Shown here in pieces: positions 30,180-43,659 of a DNA stretch of 64,000 nt. The notes under the pieces are model-generated. The model saw nothing but the letters and a program-made list of their open reading frames with translations, did not search any database and was not told where the DNA came from. The first letter of the stretch is position 1. Each line of letters starts with the position of its first letter. Position numbers and translations under genes: made by a program. This DNA comes from Lithodes maja (Eukaryota; Arthropoda; Malacostraca; Decapoda; Lithodidae). The stretch spans positions 62,001-126,000 of the forward strand of contig JBAKBP010004419.1 of NCBI GenBank assembly GCA_037953745.1. The letters run 5' to 3'.

Positions 30180-31677
30180 TGTTACGACCGGGACTGCGAA
30201 TAAAATTAGGACACTTAATGATTGGACTAGTAATAGGGCACTATGCAACATCGGTACGCTAGATCCAAGCCCTCGAACTTATATGCAGGCGAACAAAACA
30301 CCTATACCCTCCTCAGTTAATCTGCGATAACGGGGTATCCTTAACTGGGCATAAATGTACTCTACTTCAGGCTAACCCACACTGGTATAGCCTGATAACA
30401 AACAAGATGCAAGTTACGTTAAAATGCATGAACAGGAATCTATGGAAAGATCAATTAAATCACTACAAGATTTAATACAATAAAAAGATTCTTCAATACA
30501 GTTTCTCTAAACAACAATAAAGTCTTCACTCCTATCTGAAAGAAAGTGAAGTATAGTCCTACAGCATAGACCTGGAAACTTCTGAAGAAAGTCTGATGCT
30601 CATAAGATGCTCGCATCTTAAACTATATAAAGGCAGGAGGCAGGACACCACACGTGTAAATCGAATACACTAAAAGATAGGACATATAATATTAACTGAC
30701 ACGAGAATTCTATAAATGCGCAACGGTAGCAATGTTCGACACTAAAAGAAGTACTTCCTCATCAACGAAACAGTCTACTATGGTTGTGCGGCTCAGCAAC
30801 AACCTAGACTAATAAATGCTGTGAATAATAATGCGTACATATCAAAGAGCTTATATTAAATACTAATAAGTGTCTACTCAATTAATAATGTCTAGCTGGG
30901 ATACTCTAGGTAAGGAACTGGGGTTGAGCAAGACAGGCTCGTAGCCTAGCGATGTCCTTAAGACTGCATCCTTTAAGTTACGTTAATTGACTAGGGTGCT
31001 CTCTTGATAGATCCAGATCACAAGTATCTGGTTCTATCCTGGCGACCCTCTAAAGCCAAGCAAAGAGGCAGCAAAGTGTGGAACTGGTACCGGCTAAAGC
31101 CCTCAGTCAACACAAAGCTGCACTTGCAAAGGACGCAATTGAACAGACAACCCAGGCTACCCCAGGACCGGTCGAAGTCGTGTAGGTATAAGCAAACCGT
31201 CCACACATCGAAGACAACGACTACAGTTACCTTATCCCAGTCTAGCATTAAATAAAAGAGCAGAAACACTAAATCAATGATGGAGACACACAGAGTTCTT
31301 AACCTATACTAACTGAGAACCCTCAAAAACCTATTCTAAGTAGATGTAAATATCTCTGAGGACGGCGCATGCAATACAATGGGCCGGCTATGGAAATCGT
31401 ATGCAGAACCCAAGGGGATAAGTAATTGAATAAAGGCGAGAAGTAATGGAAAAGAAGAAGTTCAGAGAGAGAAACAGTTCTAAAGGTGGTGATCGGGGGA
31501 GAGTATGCAAGGGGATGTTAGAAGCACGTGCGCCTAGCCTGTCCTGACGAGGACAGCTCCTGTGGACCCCTCATGTAGGAGGCAAGTTACACAGGAGCCC
31601 GCAAAGGCGCGATGGTCGGCCAATCACGAGCCGAGACGTCACAAGACAGCGGGTGTCACGTGACACAGCGCGACACA
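30180..31677 (-). repeat. Antisense solo LTR of a third, related family
   Basis: On the plus strand it starts TGTTACGACCGGG, the inverse of the CCCGGTCGTAACA end of element A's LTR, and ends near GCGCGACACA at the satellite edge. The middle matches element A/B LTRs (GCTCTCTTGA, CTGGCGACCCTC, CTAGCTGGGAT). Flanks ATGA and GTGA agree in three of four bases. About 1.5 kb with no internal region. Confidence 0.65.
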
Positions 31678-33431
31678 GTGAGCGTCTCATCATAATTAAT
31701 AACAACGTAACATGTTATATCAATGGATTCACTACTGCTTCATAACTGTGCTCATGAGTTGTGGTTCAATGAGCGTCTCATCATAATTAATAACAACGTA
31801 ACATGTTATAACAATGGATTCACTACTCCTTCATAACTGTGCTCATGAGTTGTGGTTCAGTGAGCGTCTCATCATAATTAATAATAACGTAACATGTTAC
31901 AACAATGGATTCACTACTGCTTCATAACTGTGCTCATGAGTTGTGGTTCAGTGAGCGTCTCATCATAATTAATAACAACGTAACATGTTATAACAATGGA
32001 TTCACTACTGCTTCATAACTGTGCTCATGAGATGTGGTTCAGTGAGCGTCTCATCATAATTAATAACAACGTAACATGTCATAACAATGGATTCACTACT
32101 GCTTCATAACTGTGCTCATGAGTTGTGGTTCAGTGAGCGTCTCATCATAATTAATAACAACGTAACATGTTATAACAATGGATTCACTACTGCTTCATAA
32201 CTGTGCTCATGAGTTGTGGTTCAGTGAGCGTCTCATCATAATTAATAACAACGTAACATGTTATAACAATGGATTCACTACTGCTTCATAACTGTGCTCA
32301 TGAGTTGTGGTTCAGTGAGCGTCTCATCATAATTAATAACAATGTAACATGTTATAACAATGGATTCACTACTGCTTCACAACTGTGCTCATGAGTTGTG
32401 GTTCAGTGAGCGTCTCATCATAATTAATAACAACGTAACATGTTATAACAATGGATTCACTGCTGCTTCATAACTGTGCTCATGAGTTGTGGTTCAGTGA
32501 GCGTCTCATCAAAATTAATAACAACGTAACATGTTATAACAATGAATTCACTACTGCTTCATAACTGTGCTCATGAGTTGTGGTTCAGTGAGCGTCTCAT
32601 CATAATTAATAACAACGTAACATGTTATAACAATGGATTCACTACAGCTTCATAACTATGCTCATGAGTTGTGGTTCAGTGAGCGTCTCATCATAATTAA
32701 TAACAACGTAACATGTTATAACAATGAATTCACTACTGCTTCATAACTGTGCTCATGAGTTGTGGTTCAGTGAGCGTCTCATCATAATTAATAACAACGT
32801 AACATGTTATATCAATGGATTCACTACTGCTTCATAACTGTGCTCATTAGTTGTGGTTCAGTGAGCGTCTCATCATAATTAATAACAATGTAACATGTTA
32901 TAACAATGGATTGATTACTGCTTCATAACTGTGCTCATGAGTTGTGGTTCAGTGAGCGTCTCATCATAATTAATAACAACGTAACATGTTATAACAATGG
33001 ATTCACTACTGCTTCATAACTGTGCTCATGAGTCGTGGTTCAGTGAGTGTCTCATCATAATTAATAACAACGTAACATGTTATAACAATGGATTCACCAC
33101 TGCTTCATAACTGTGCTCATGAGTTGTGGTTCAGTGAGCGTCTCATCATAAATAATATCAACGTAACATGTTATAACAATGGATTCACTACTGCTTCATA
33201 ACTGTGCTCATGAGTTGTGGTTCAGTGAGCATCTCATCATAATTAATAACAATGTAACATGTTATAACAATGGATTCACTACAGCTTCATAACTGTGCCT
33301 ATGAGTTGTGGTTCAGTGAGCGTCTCATCATAATTAATAACAACGTAACATGTCATATCAATGAATTCACTACTGCTTCATAACTGTGCTCATGAGTTGT
33401 GGTTCAGTGAGCGTCTCATCATAATTAATAA
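31678..33431. repeat. 91-bp satellite array, left block (~19 units)
   Basis: Unit: GTGAGCGTCTCATCATAATT, AATAACAACGTAACATGTTA, TAACAATGGATTCACTACTG, CTTCATAACTGTGCTCATGA, GTTGTGGTTCA (91 bp). It contains the palindromes TAACATGTTA and CTCATGAG. Units differ at few sites. The block stops exactly at the ATAA duplication of element B. Confidence 0.96.
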
Positions 33432-35331
33432 TGATACGTCCTGGGATATAAATTATAAACACTGGGCTCTTTCTATTGGACTAGGTATGCGGCGACAAGC
33501 AACAACGGAAAACGCTAGATCCAACCCTTATCTATAAAGCCAGGCAACAAACCACCCTAAACCGTCAAGAGTCCTGCCTGGACAACAAGGTATCCTATGA
33601 CTCGGTTACAGGGTGCACGCACTATAGACTGCTGATAGTCAAGCAGGCTATATAAAAGATCACACAATTAAGTTGACTTAAAGCTTCAAGGAAAAGATAG
33701 ATAACGGAATTAAATTGCAGAAACAATTTAATAACAAACTAGAAGAAAGTACATTTAACGTTACGTTAATTAATACAACTAATCACCCCTGCGTGAAAGA
33801 AGGTGAAAGCAAACAGTCCTCAAAACATCGCACAGGTAGACAAGATGCAGGTTTCTAAACTGCATGCGGCTACTGTAGGATCTGATGCTTAGCAAAGAAA
33901 GTACGTTACGGATTTAGAGAACTCTTAACTCATAAGCAGGAATAAATACTAGTGATAGGCCATACAGTGTATAAGGCCATAGGTATAATTAAATAAAGGC
34001 AGCAGCTCGCAACATAACCACATACAGGTGTGCTTCTCACTCTTAGTCAGGCAAGCCTGCTCGGACAGAGTCTCTAAGCCACACCCTGACTCCCAATGCT
34101 CACAACAACGGTAAACTGTGGCACAATAACAAGCATGCAGAAATAATAAACCCCTAGCTGTTAATCTGCCAGGTGGCAGAGGTCTAGCCGGAAGGATATA
34201 GGCTTCGGATACCCGGGCTGAGCCACCTGCTCTAGCCTAGGGACGTTCCCAAGTCTGTGCGCCAAATTACTCTAATTGAAAGGGTGCTCTCTTGAGAGAC
34301 TCAGATCCCAAGTATCTGACTCTCTCCTGGCGACCCTAAAACAAAAGCAAGACGTGCTAGCGCAGTGCTGAGTGGACTAGGCAAGGGCCCTCACACAACA
34401 CAATACTAGACACACAGGGACACAGACAAGAAAATGCCCCCAGACTCCCACGGGTATCCTAGTAAAGTCGTGCGGGTCCACAGGACTCGCACCAGCAGAC
34501 TTTACTTAAAGGATCGCAAAAAGCCTCCCCTCCGGTCTAGCCCCAGCTCACCTGCCACAAGAACACACTAGCAAGCATGAAACCACCAAATATGAGACAA
34601 CAAAAAAGCTTCCTAGGTCTCATTAACAATTACATCTCTGCATAAGGCCCAAAATCCTATCTAATTATCTGAGAGCTCGTCGTTAATACAATAATAGATA
34701 TAAGGTCTATCAAGGGGATGGGATAATTAAATAGATTGGTGAAGTAGTGGAAGGAAGGTATACAAAGTAAGAGAGAAAGTGTCTAAGTGGGGTTGAGAGG
34801 GATAGATATCAAGGGGGTCCGAAGGGTAAGACAGTGAGGTGAGCTCTGAGTCTTGAATCTGTCCTCCCCCTAGGCATGCAAAATACATCCCATGCTTGGC
34901 AACACTCAACACCGTTGCCGGGTCAAAATCCTCTACCCCTTGCGTGAGACGAAACTAAGCCTAACGTTGCGATCAAATTGGCAACATCAGGCTCGTCCCA
35001 AGCTAGACTCTCCGCGCCCACGCGAAGCAACGTCCCCCAGCCGGTCTCTCTCTCCCGCTCGTCTCCTCCCACTCTCACTAGACTTACATCTTATATATTA
35101 TAATGAAACAATCAACTATCGAGAATAAAATATACTAAGATGCGTTGGTTAAGAATAAGGGCAGCTTCAAGCTGTGAAATAACATAAGAATATCCCAGAC
35201 ATTAGTTACATTGTCTTAGGATATATACTAAGAAAAAGCCGGCCGGCCGGCTGCCGCCAGCCGGTTTCTAAACGGCTGGGCAGCCGACACGCCCGCATGC
35301 CCGCACGTGGCTACTATGCAGGAGCGTCACA
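33432..35331 (-). repeat. 3' LTR of element B (1900 bp)
   Basis: Near-identical to 39596-41494. Its outer end reads TGATACG on the plus strand where the other LTR has TGTTACG. Confidence 0.92.
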
Positions 35332-35634
35332 CCTCCCCCAAGATATAAGACCCTTGACTAAGTTCTTCATATCTAACAGAAAGTTTCGCATAGTACCACA
35401 CACTGTTGCGACACAAGGCACTATATATAAAAAAAAATAAAGACTGTTGTGCTCCACCGAGCAAGTTCAACTAACTTAGCGACAATAAGCGAAAACATTC
35501 AACTTAGATACTGCTACAACATCTTATACAAAATTCTACACGTTATAAAAATAAAGAGTTTTTATAAGGTTTTTGCTTTATTAATTTGTTTATGGCGGCT
35601 GCACTTACAGGGGCAAGCCTATTTTACTCCACTC

Positions 35635-38600
35635 TCAACACACACTGACTGAACGGCGAGGGTTGTCCTGCAAACAAACCCTCCCGTGACAAACAATCAG
35701 CCAAAACATTATCAGTGCCCTTAGCATGCCACACATCCAACTTGTGTCCCGGCAGCAAAACAACACTTGGCACTGATAAACTGCCCAGTTCATCACAAGA
35801 CTGGCATTTCTCTTCGCTCTTTCCGGCAACGGGGCCTGCCAATAACCTTTCACTAGTTCTACCTTCGTGATAGGCGATGCAGCCCCGAGGCGGTCTATGG
35901 TGTCGTCAACTCTCGATAAGGTATAGGCGTCTGTCAGGGATAATGCACACACACTCTCGCAATCAACACACTCACTGATCTTGCCACTTAACCCCGGTTG
36001 CAAAGTTACAGGCAACGAACCACTCACGACATTCCTTATCCCTCAGACCCTTCGTCAACACGTAATCCAGCTCTGCTTGTACCACAGGCTGTCGAGCAGG
36101 ATTTATACGGTAGGGAGCCAATTTGAACCTTGCACTGTCTCCAGCCTCCATGTCGGATTCTACTTCGTACATCAGGCCTGGAGAATGAACAAACATGCGA
36201 AAGTACTGCCATAGCCTAGTAAAAAACTGCCTTGCACTGTCTCCACGAACACCATGCCTAGTGCCCTCCCACAACCCAGCCGAGACCACAGCTTCTAACC
36301 TGTAGTCTCCCTCTTTCTCCACCTTCGTCCCTAGAACAGCCAGGTCATGAGAGGGACAATCAGTACCACCTGTGCAGTCACTCCCATAGTTCATTATTGC
36401 TAAGGCTTTCCCGCCGATACCGTACATGCACACCCCCGCCTTTCTTACGACTACATCTGCCTGCGCAGCATCACCGCTTTTAGCGACATGGCCAGATACA
36501 GTCGGTCTATGGTAGGGCTGTTGCAATTGACTAGAGCAGCATTGGGAGGCTATGCGACGACTGGGCACTTCTATGCCACAGCCAACCTCACCAATCTGCT
36601 CAAAGTCCTCCTTTTGACCACCACCCTTGGCAGCCATGGGTCGACCCTGACCTGGCAACCATGCCAAAGCCTCGTCGCCCACCTTGAACCACCGAAACAA
36701 CGAGGCTAACGGTCTTTCAACATTCACGTGACCTGCCCGCGGAACATCTTGCACTGCCCGAGTTGTGAGGCTCAGGGGCTCGGCACGACCAGTGGGGTAT
36801 GAACCGAGCTGGTGCTGGAGCGCTGCACACTGCTGCTCAGGCAGGTGCTCTAGCGCTTCCACAGCCATCAGACTCGTGTCCCCTGCCCACTGCTCCGCCG
36901 AGACATGACAATCCCTACTCTCCTCCACCTGTGCCCTACTGCCCCCCTCTCCTTCTCCACCTTGGCCGCTGCAGACCAACGCAGGGACAGTAGGCTGCTC
37001 AGGTGGTTGCCTCACAAACTCCTCCAACAGGTTCACATGACATGTTTCCCCGTCCTCATGTTTGATCTCGACAGCACCATTACCACACTTCTGAACTTCC
37101 GGATCCTCCAAATGCAGTTTACAAATATCTGAGGGAACCAACCTGTCTAGATGCTTCCGAAGCAACCCAAGTCCTCCCCCAATATCAAACTGAGCAACCC
37201 TTTTTTCTCTCTGTGTGTAACGTTGCTGCCTCGGAGTCTCTTCCTGCCCTACCTCCTCACTAGCTGTGACAGGTCCTGGGGCCTCTCCAGACTCTAACAT
37301 AGGTGCCAATAATGAGTCACCAAGAAACACTGCCGGCTCAAAACTCTCCAATTGACCAACACTTCCCGTTTTCTTGTGACCTTTCCTCCGCGGTTTGATA
37401 GACTGAGGTGGTGGCTGCAAGGCTCCGGATGTCTGAGAACGTGTCACAACACACGCCATGGTTTGTACGCTACACTTCTCAACCCACTCCTGTTCCTCCC
37501 TACTAACGTCGGCCGCCTTCTCGGCAACGACCAAGGGTGAAACCTTAGAAGCAGGCACCGCAAAGTCGTTGCCGAGGAGGAGGTCGACGCCCCCAACAGG
37601 CAAGTTCTCTACAATTCCGACATCCAGCTCCTTCGCCACACCACCCACCTCCAGCTCCATCCGCACCAGCGGGTAGGACTTCGTAGCATTGATCCCCTGA
37701 ACTACCACCACCCGAGCAGCGTTAATTGGCCTACCAGTAAAGTTCTTTAACAAGGTCTGAGAGGCCCCCGTATCACGCAATAGCTTAACTCCTCGCCTTT
37801 CGCCAGCCCACCTCACAAAACCATGCCCTCTATGACCCCCAAAGACGTCGCGGACAGGGTTCGAGCCTTCCGGACTCTTGAACACAGGCTGTGTCCCAAC
37901 CTCTGACGAACTACCCTTGGCAAACTCAGAAGATATAGGCGACACTCCTATGCTGCGGGCCAATGACACAACCTTGTTTGGTGGCTTGTTCGGACAAGCA
38001 TTTGCAAAGTGACCCTCCTTGTGACATGCAAAGCAATCTTTACTCTTTGGTTTCCCTTGGGAGTGGGAGGTACCATTAGACTTCTTATACGGGACGGTAT
38101 TTGGTTTATGTTCAGTTTTATTGTCAGTGCTACATGGTTTTGTGTATTTATGTGTATCAAAATTCTTGGGAGGGGGAGGGGTACGATCCATTGCACCCGA
38201 CTCACTCCTAGCTGCTGCTTCGCACCCTCGAATTAATGACAGTCGGAGGTCAGCCATTTCTGCTGCCTCCTGGAGAGTTCTAGGATTTTTTTCCTTTATA
38301 TGTAATGTTAAGTCCCCGCCTGTGCACTTAAAGAACTGCTCCAAGAGAACCAGCTCACTCAACTCCTCAAAAGTAGCTGCCCTCTCAGAACGCAGCCAAT
38401 GTCGTAGTGCATCAGACAAGTCCCGGGCGTGTTCTAGGAAGGTACTATCCTTGCCCTTAGTAACACCCCGAAACTTCAAGCGGTAAGTTTCTGGTTGTAA
38501 CTCATAGGCCCGTAGCACAGCCTTCTTTAGCTCATCATAAACTAAACAGGACTCTATAGGTAGTGCATCATACGCTTTTAGCCCCTTTCCTAGGAGTCTT

Positions 38601-39376
38601 GATGAAACTAATGCTGCCCACTTTTCCTGAGGCCACTGGTGTTCCTGACACTTCTTCTCAAATCGCATAAAAAACTCAGTCACACATGATTCATCGAACA
38701 CAGGAACTAGTTTAAGCAGGTGCGACAATGATTGGTCCCGATGTCTGTTACCTCCCCCAATATTTCGCCCTGTTACCTCCACTCGAGATCTCTCCAGCTC
38801 CCTGTCAGCCCGATACCTAGTAGACTCTGCCTGCAGTTCAGCCTCTCGTATAGCTGTTCTCTCTGCGGCCTCAGCCTGCACACTAGCCTGTCTCTCGGCA
38901 GCCTCAACCTTGGCCATCTCAAGCCGAAACAACAAATCTGGAGTTAACCCTTGAGGAGGGGAAGGTGCATTTAATGGGAGGGTCCCTGTGATTGAATTCC
39001 ACGCTGCCATTGACCATCAACTTGGGGGTATGTACTAAATTCAGGCACCCTGACATTTGATACGGGGGTAGAGTGGAGGGGGGGGCTGGGGACCGGGGCC
39101 CCCAGTCGCCTCTCCACCCAGGTCTCTCCCTTCTAAACCCAATATCAAAGTCCTCAACTGATCTTTCCTCATGCCACTTAAACCCTGGTGACCCTGAAGA
39201 CCTGCCACACACTTTAAGCCATACTTATTCAGCTTCAACACCCTGGCAGCGGTAAGGGGCACCTCTAAAAATCTTCTAGCACCCTCCTCGCTATCGACTA
39301 GCCACTCCACAGGTCTTTCTCCCTCCGAGCCTGTATCGTGACCTGACCCACCACTGTGTTCTGATGTATTAGACAT
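35635..39376 (-). pseudogene. Gag-protease-compressed pol of element B, broken
   Basis: Starts at ATG 39376 with a SAP-like N-terminus (to ~39041). Three in-frame stops at 39011-39043 interrupt it, then the same phase stays open from 39010 to 35972. Content: coiled coil (LEMAKVEAAERQASVQAEAA), capsid with a SCAN-like end (LLEQFFKCTGGD, KEKNPRTLQEAAEMAD), knuckle CFACHKEGHFANAC, protease DTGAS and LLGNDF, integrase C-terminal-like WFKVGDEALAWLPGQGRPM, and RT start PYRINPARQP. Near 36018 one extra T (element strand) shifts the frame; the RT continues in another phase at 36027-35635 (ALSLTDAYTLSRVDD, SPITKVELVKGYWQ), and an RNase H-like end (HAKGTDNVLADCLSR) lies in a third phase at 35740-35640. 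N-terminal gag and protease are clearly diverged from A and C, whereas the block 36030-37320 is almost identical to them. Confidence 0.85.
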
Positions 39377-39581
39377 GTTTGTGTACTGCAGTAATTATCA
39401 CGATTATAGAATGTGCCTTATCTCCTATGCAAGTATATATATACTAATGTTATTTAAAGTCTTTAATGTGTTATATTGGTTGCTCCAAAAAAAAAAAAAA
39501 ATCTATGTCCACTGTATTCCTCTAATCATAAGGAATCTCAAAACAAATGACCACTATATTCCTCTGTTCAGTATATCCTAT

Positions 39582-39593
39582 GCAAGGTCGCCA
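39582..39593 (-). other. Primer-binding site of element B
   Basis: TGGCGACCTTGC on the minus strand, two bases inside the 5' LTR; same 12-mer as in elements A and C. Confidence 0.75.
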
Positions 39594-39595
39594 TT

Positions 39596-41494
39596 TGTTA
39601 CGTCCTGGGATATATAAACACTGGGCTCTTTCTATTGGACTAGGTATGCGGCGACAAGCAACAACGGAAAACGCTAGATCCAACCCTTATCTATAAACCC
39701 AGGCAACAAACCACCCTAAACCGTCAAGAGTCCTGCCTGGACAACAAGGTATCCTATGACTCGGTTACAGGGTGCACGCACTATAGACTGCTGATAGTCA
39801 AGCAGGCTATATAAAAGATCACACAATTAAGTTGACTTAAAGCTTCAAGGAAAAGATAGATAACGGAATTAAATTGCAGAAACAATTTAATAACAAACTA
39901 GAAGAAAGTACATTTAACTTTACGTTAATTAATACAACTAATCACCCCTGCGTGAAAGAAGGCGAAAGCAAACAGTCCTCAAAACATCGTACAGGTAGAC
40001 AAGATGCAGGTTTCTAAACTGCATGCGGCTACTGTAGGATCTGATGCTTAGCAAAGAAAGTACGTTACGGATTTAGAGAACTCTTAACTCATAAGCAGGA
40101 ATAAATACTAGTGATAGGCCATACAGTGTATAAGGGCATAGGAATAATTAAATAAAGGCAGCAGCTCGCAACATAACCACATACAGGTGTGCTTCTCACT
40201 CTTAGTCAGGCAAGCCTGCTCGGACAGAGTCTCTAAGCCACACCCTGACTCCCAATGCTCACAACAACGGTAAACTGTGGCACAATAACAAGCATGCAGA
40301 AATAATAAACCCCGAGCTGTTAATCTGCCAGGTGGCAGAGGTCTAGCCGGAGGATATAGGCTTCGGATACCCGGGCTGAGCCACCTGCTCTAGCCTAGGG
40401 ACGTTCCCAAGTCTGTGCGCCAAATTACTCTAATTGAAAAGGTGCTCTCTTGAGAGACTCAGATCCCAAGTATCTGACTCTCTCCTGGCGACCCTAAAAC
40501 AAAAGCAAGACGTGCTAGCGCAGTGCTGAGTGGACTAGGCAAGGGCCCTCACACAACACAACACTAGACACACAGGGACACAGACAAGAAAATGCCCCCA
40601 GACTCCCACGGGTATCCTAGTAAAGTCGTGCGGGTCCACAGGACTCGCACCAGCAGACTTTACTTAAAGGATCGCAAAAAGCCTCCCCTCCGGTCTAGCC
40701 CCTGCTCACCTGCCACAAGAACACACTAGAAAGCATGAAACCACCAAATATGAGACAACAAAAAAGCTTCCTAGGTCTCATTAACAATTACATCTCTGCA
40801 TAAGGCCCAAAATCCTATCTAATTATCTGAGAGCTCATCGTTAATACAATAATAGATATAAGGTCTATCAAGGGGATGGGATAATTAAATAGATTGGTGA
40901 AGTAGTGGAAGGAAGGTATACAAAGTAAGAGAGAAAGTTTCTAAGTGGGGTTGAGAGGGATAGATATCAAGGGGGTCCGAAGGGTACGACAGTGAGGTGA
41001 GCTCTGAGTCTTGAATCTGTCTGGACCCCACCCTAGGCATGCGAAATACATCCCATGCTTGGCAACACTCAACACTGTTGCCGGGTCAAAATCCTCTACC
41101 CCTTGCGTGAGACGAAACTAAGCCTAACGTTGCGATCAAATTGGCAACATCAGGCTCGTCCAAAGCTAGACTCTCTGTGCCCGCGCGAAGCAACGTCCCC
41201 CAGCCGGTCTCTCTCTCCCGCTCGTTTCCTCCCACTCTCACTAGACTTACATCTTATATATTATAATGAAACAATCAACTATCGAGAATAAAATATACTA
41301 AGATGCGTTGGTTAAGAATAAGGGCAGCTTCAAGCTGTGAAACAACATAAGAATATCCCAGACATTAGTTACATTGTCGTAGGATATATACTAAGGAAAA
41401 GCCGGCCGGCCGGCTGCCGCCAGCCGGTTTCTAAACGGCTGGGCAGCCGACACGCGCGCATGCCCGCACGTGGCTACTATGCAGGAGCGTCACA
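39596..41494 (-). repeat. 5' LTR of element B (1899 bp)
   Basis: On the plus strand starts TGTTACGTCC and ends GGAGCGTCACA, followed by ATAA, the target duplication. Confidence 0.92.
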
Positions 41495-43576
41495 ATAACA
41501 ACGTAACATGTTATAACAATGGATTCACTACTGCTCCATAACTGTGCTTATGAGTTGTGGTTCAGTGAGCGTCTCATCATAATTAATAACAATGTAACAT
41601 GTTATAACAATGGATTCACTACAGCTTCATAACTGTGCTCATGAGTTGTGGTTCAGTGAGCGTCTCATCATAATTAATAACAATGTAACATGTTATAACA
41701 ATGGATTCACTACTGCTTCATAACTGTGCTCATGAATTATGGTTCAGTGAGCGTCTCATCATAATTAATAACAACGTAACATGTTATAACAATGGATTCA
41801 CTACTGCTTCATAACTGTGCTCATGAGTTGTGGTTCAGTGAGCGTCCCATCATAAATAATAACAACGTAACATGTTATAACAATGGATTCACTTCTGCTT
41901 CATAACTGTGCTCATTAGTTGTGGTTCAGTGAGCGTCTCATCATAATTAATAACAACGTAACATGTTATTAACAATGGATTCACTACTGCTTCATAACTG
42001 TGCTCATGAGTTGTAGTTCAGTGAGCGTCTCATCATAATTAATAACAACGTAACATGTTATAACAATGGATTCACTACTGCTTCATAACTGTGCTCATGA
42101 GTTGTGGTTCAGTGAGCGTCTCATCATAATTAATAACAACGTAACATGTTATAACAATGGATGCACTACTGCTTCATAATTGTGTTCATGAGTTGTGGTT
42201 CAGTGAGCGTCTCATCATAATTAATAACAACGTAACATGTTATAACAATGGATTCACTACTGCTTCATAACTGTGCTCATGAGTTTTAGTTCAGTGAGCG
42301 TCTCATCATAATTAATAACAACATAACATGTTATAACAATAGATTCACTACTGCTTCATAACTGTGCTCACGAGTTGTGGTTCAATGAGCGTCTCATCAT
42401 AATTAATAACAACGTAACATGTTATAACAATGGATTCACTACTGCTTCATAACTGTGCTCACGAGTTGTGGTTCAGTGAGCGTCTCATCATAATTAATAA
42501 CAACGTAACATGTTATAACAATGGATTCACTACTGCTTCATAACTGTGCTCATGAGTTGTGGTTCAGTGAGCGTCTCATCATAATTAATAACAACGTAAC
42601 ATGTTATAACAATGGATTCACTACTGCTTCATAACTGTGCTCATGAGTTGTGGTTCAGTGAGCATCTCATCATAATTAATAACAATGTAACATGTTATAA
42701 CAATGGATTCACTACTGCTTCATAACTGTGCTCATGAGTTGTGGTTCAGTGAGCGTCTCATCATAATTAATAACAACGTAACATGTTATAACAATGGATT
42801 CACTACTGCTTCATAACTGTGCTCATGAGTTGTGGTTCAGTGAGCGTCTCATCATTATTAATAATAACAACGTAACATGTTATATCAATGGATTCACTAC
42901 TGCTTCATAACTTTGCTCATGAGTTGTGGTTCAGTGAGCGTCTCATCATCATTAATAACAACGTAACATGTTATAACAATGGATTCACTACTGCTTCATA
43001 ACTGTGCTCATGAGTTGTGGTTCAGTGAGCGTCTCATCATAATTAATAACAACGTAACATGTTATAACAATGGATTCACTACTGCTTCATAACTGTGCTC
43101 ATGAGTTGTGGTTCAGTGAGCGTCTCATCATAATTAATAACAACGTGACATGTTATAACAATGGATTCACTACTGCTTCATAACTGTGCTCATGAGTTGT
43201 GGTTCAGTGAGCGTCTCATCATAATTAATAACAACGTAACATGTTATAACAATGGATTCACTACTGCTTCATAACTGTGCTCATGAGTTGTGGTTCAGTG
43301 AGCGTCTCATCATAATTAATAACAACGTAACATGTTATAACAATGGATTCACTACTGCTTCATAACTGTGCCCATGAGTTGTGGTTCAGTGAGCGTCTCA
43401 TCATAATTAATAACAACGTAACATGTTATAACAATGGATTCACTACAGCTTCATAACTGTGCTCATTAGTTGTGGTTCAGTGAGCGTCTCATCATAATTA
43501 ATAACAACGTAACATGTTATAACAATGGATTCACTACAGCTTCATAACTGTGCTGATGAGTTGTGGTTCAGTGAGC
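41495..43576. repeat. 91-bp satellite array, right block (~23 units)
   Basis: Same unit as 31678-33431. It begins ATAACAACG, so removing element B and one ATAA restores the unit and its phase. Ends at GTTCAGTGAGC. Confidence 0.96.
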
Positions 43577-43659
43577 TTAATAACATAAAGTGGCCTGTCC
43601 GCTCGTCTGAGGCTTCATTGATTTACGAGTGTATAGTTTCTTGAGCAGTGGTTAACTCA

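Larger units (their letters stand above)
33432..41494 (-). mobile_element. LTR retrotransposon B: complete antisense copy in the satellite
   Basis: 8063 bp, antisense. LTRs of 1900 bp (33432-35331) and 1899 bp (39596-41494), with TGTGACGCTCC start and CGTAACA/CGTATCA ends on the element strand. Flanked by ATAA (33428-33431 and 41495-41498). The primer site TGGCGACCTTGC is adjacent to the 5' LTR and a GGGGGAGG purine tract adjoins the 3' LTR. LTRs differ more than in A or C (substitutions plus an indel near 34864/41022). The coding region has several breaks. Confidence 0.93.

Noticed and set aside
30620..30650. TATATAAAGG on the plus strand in the antisense LTR
   Set aside because: Wrong orientation for the LTR, and no initiator or gene follows; chance in AT-rich sequence is likely.
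31678..33431. Regular 91-bp repeats resembling a CRISPR array
   Set aside because: There are no unique spacers; whole units are tandemly repeated, and the setting is eukaryotic. The same applies to the 27-, 29-, 54-, 59- and 62-bp arrays.
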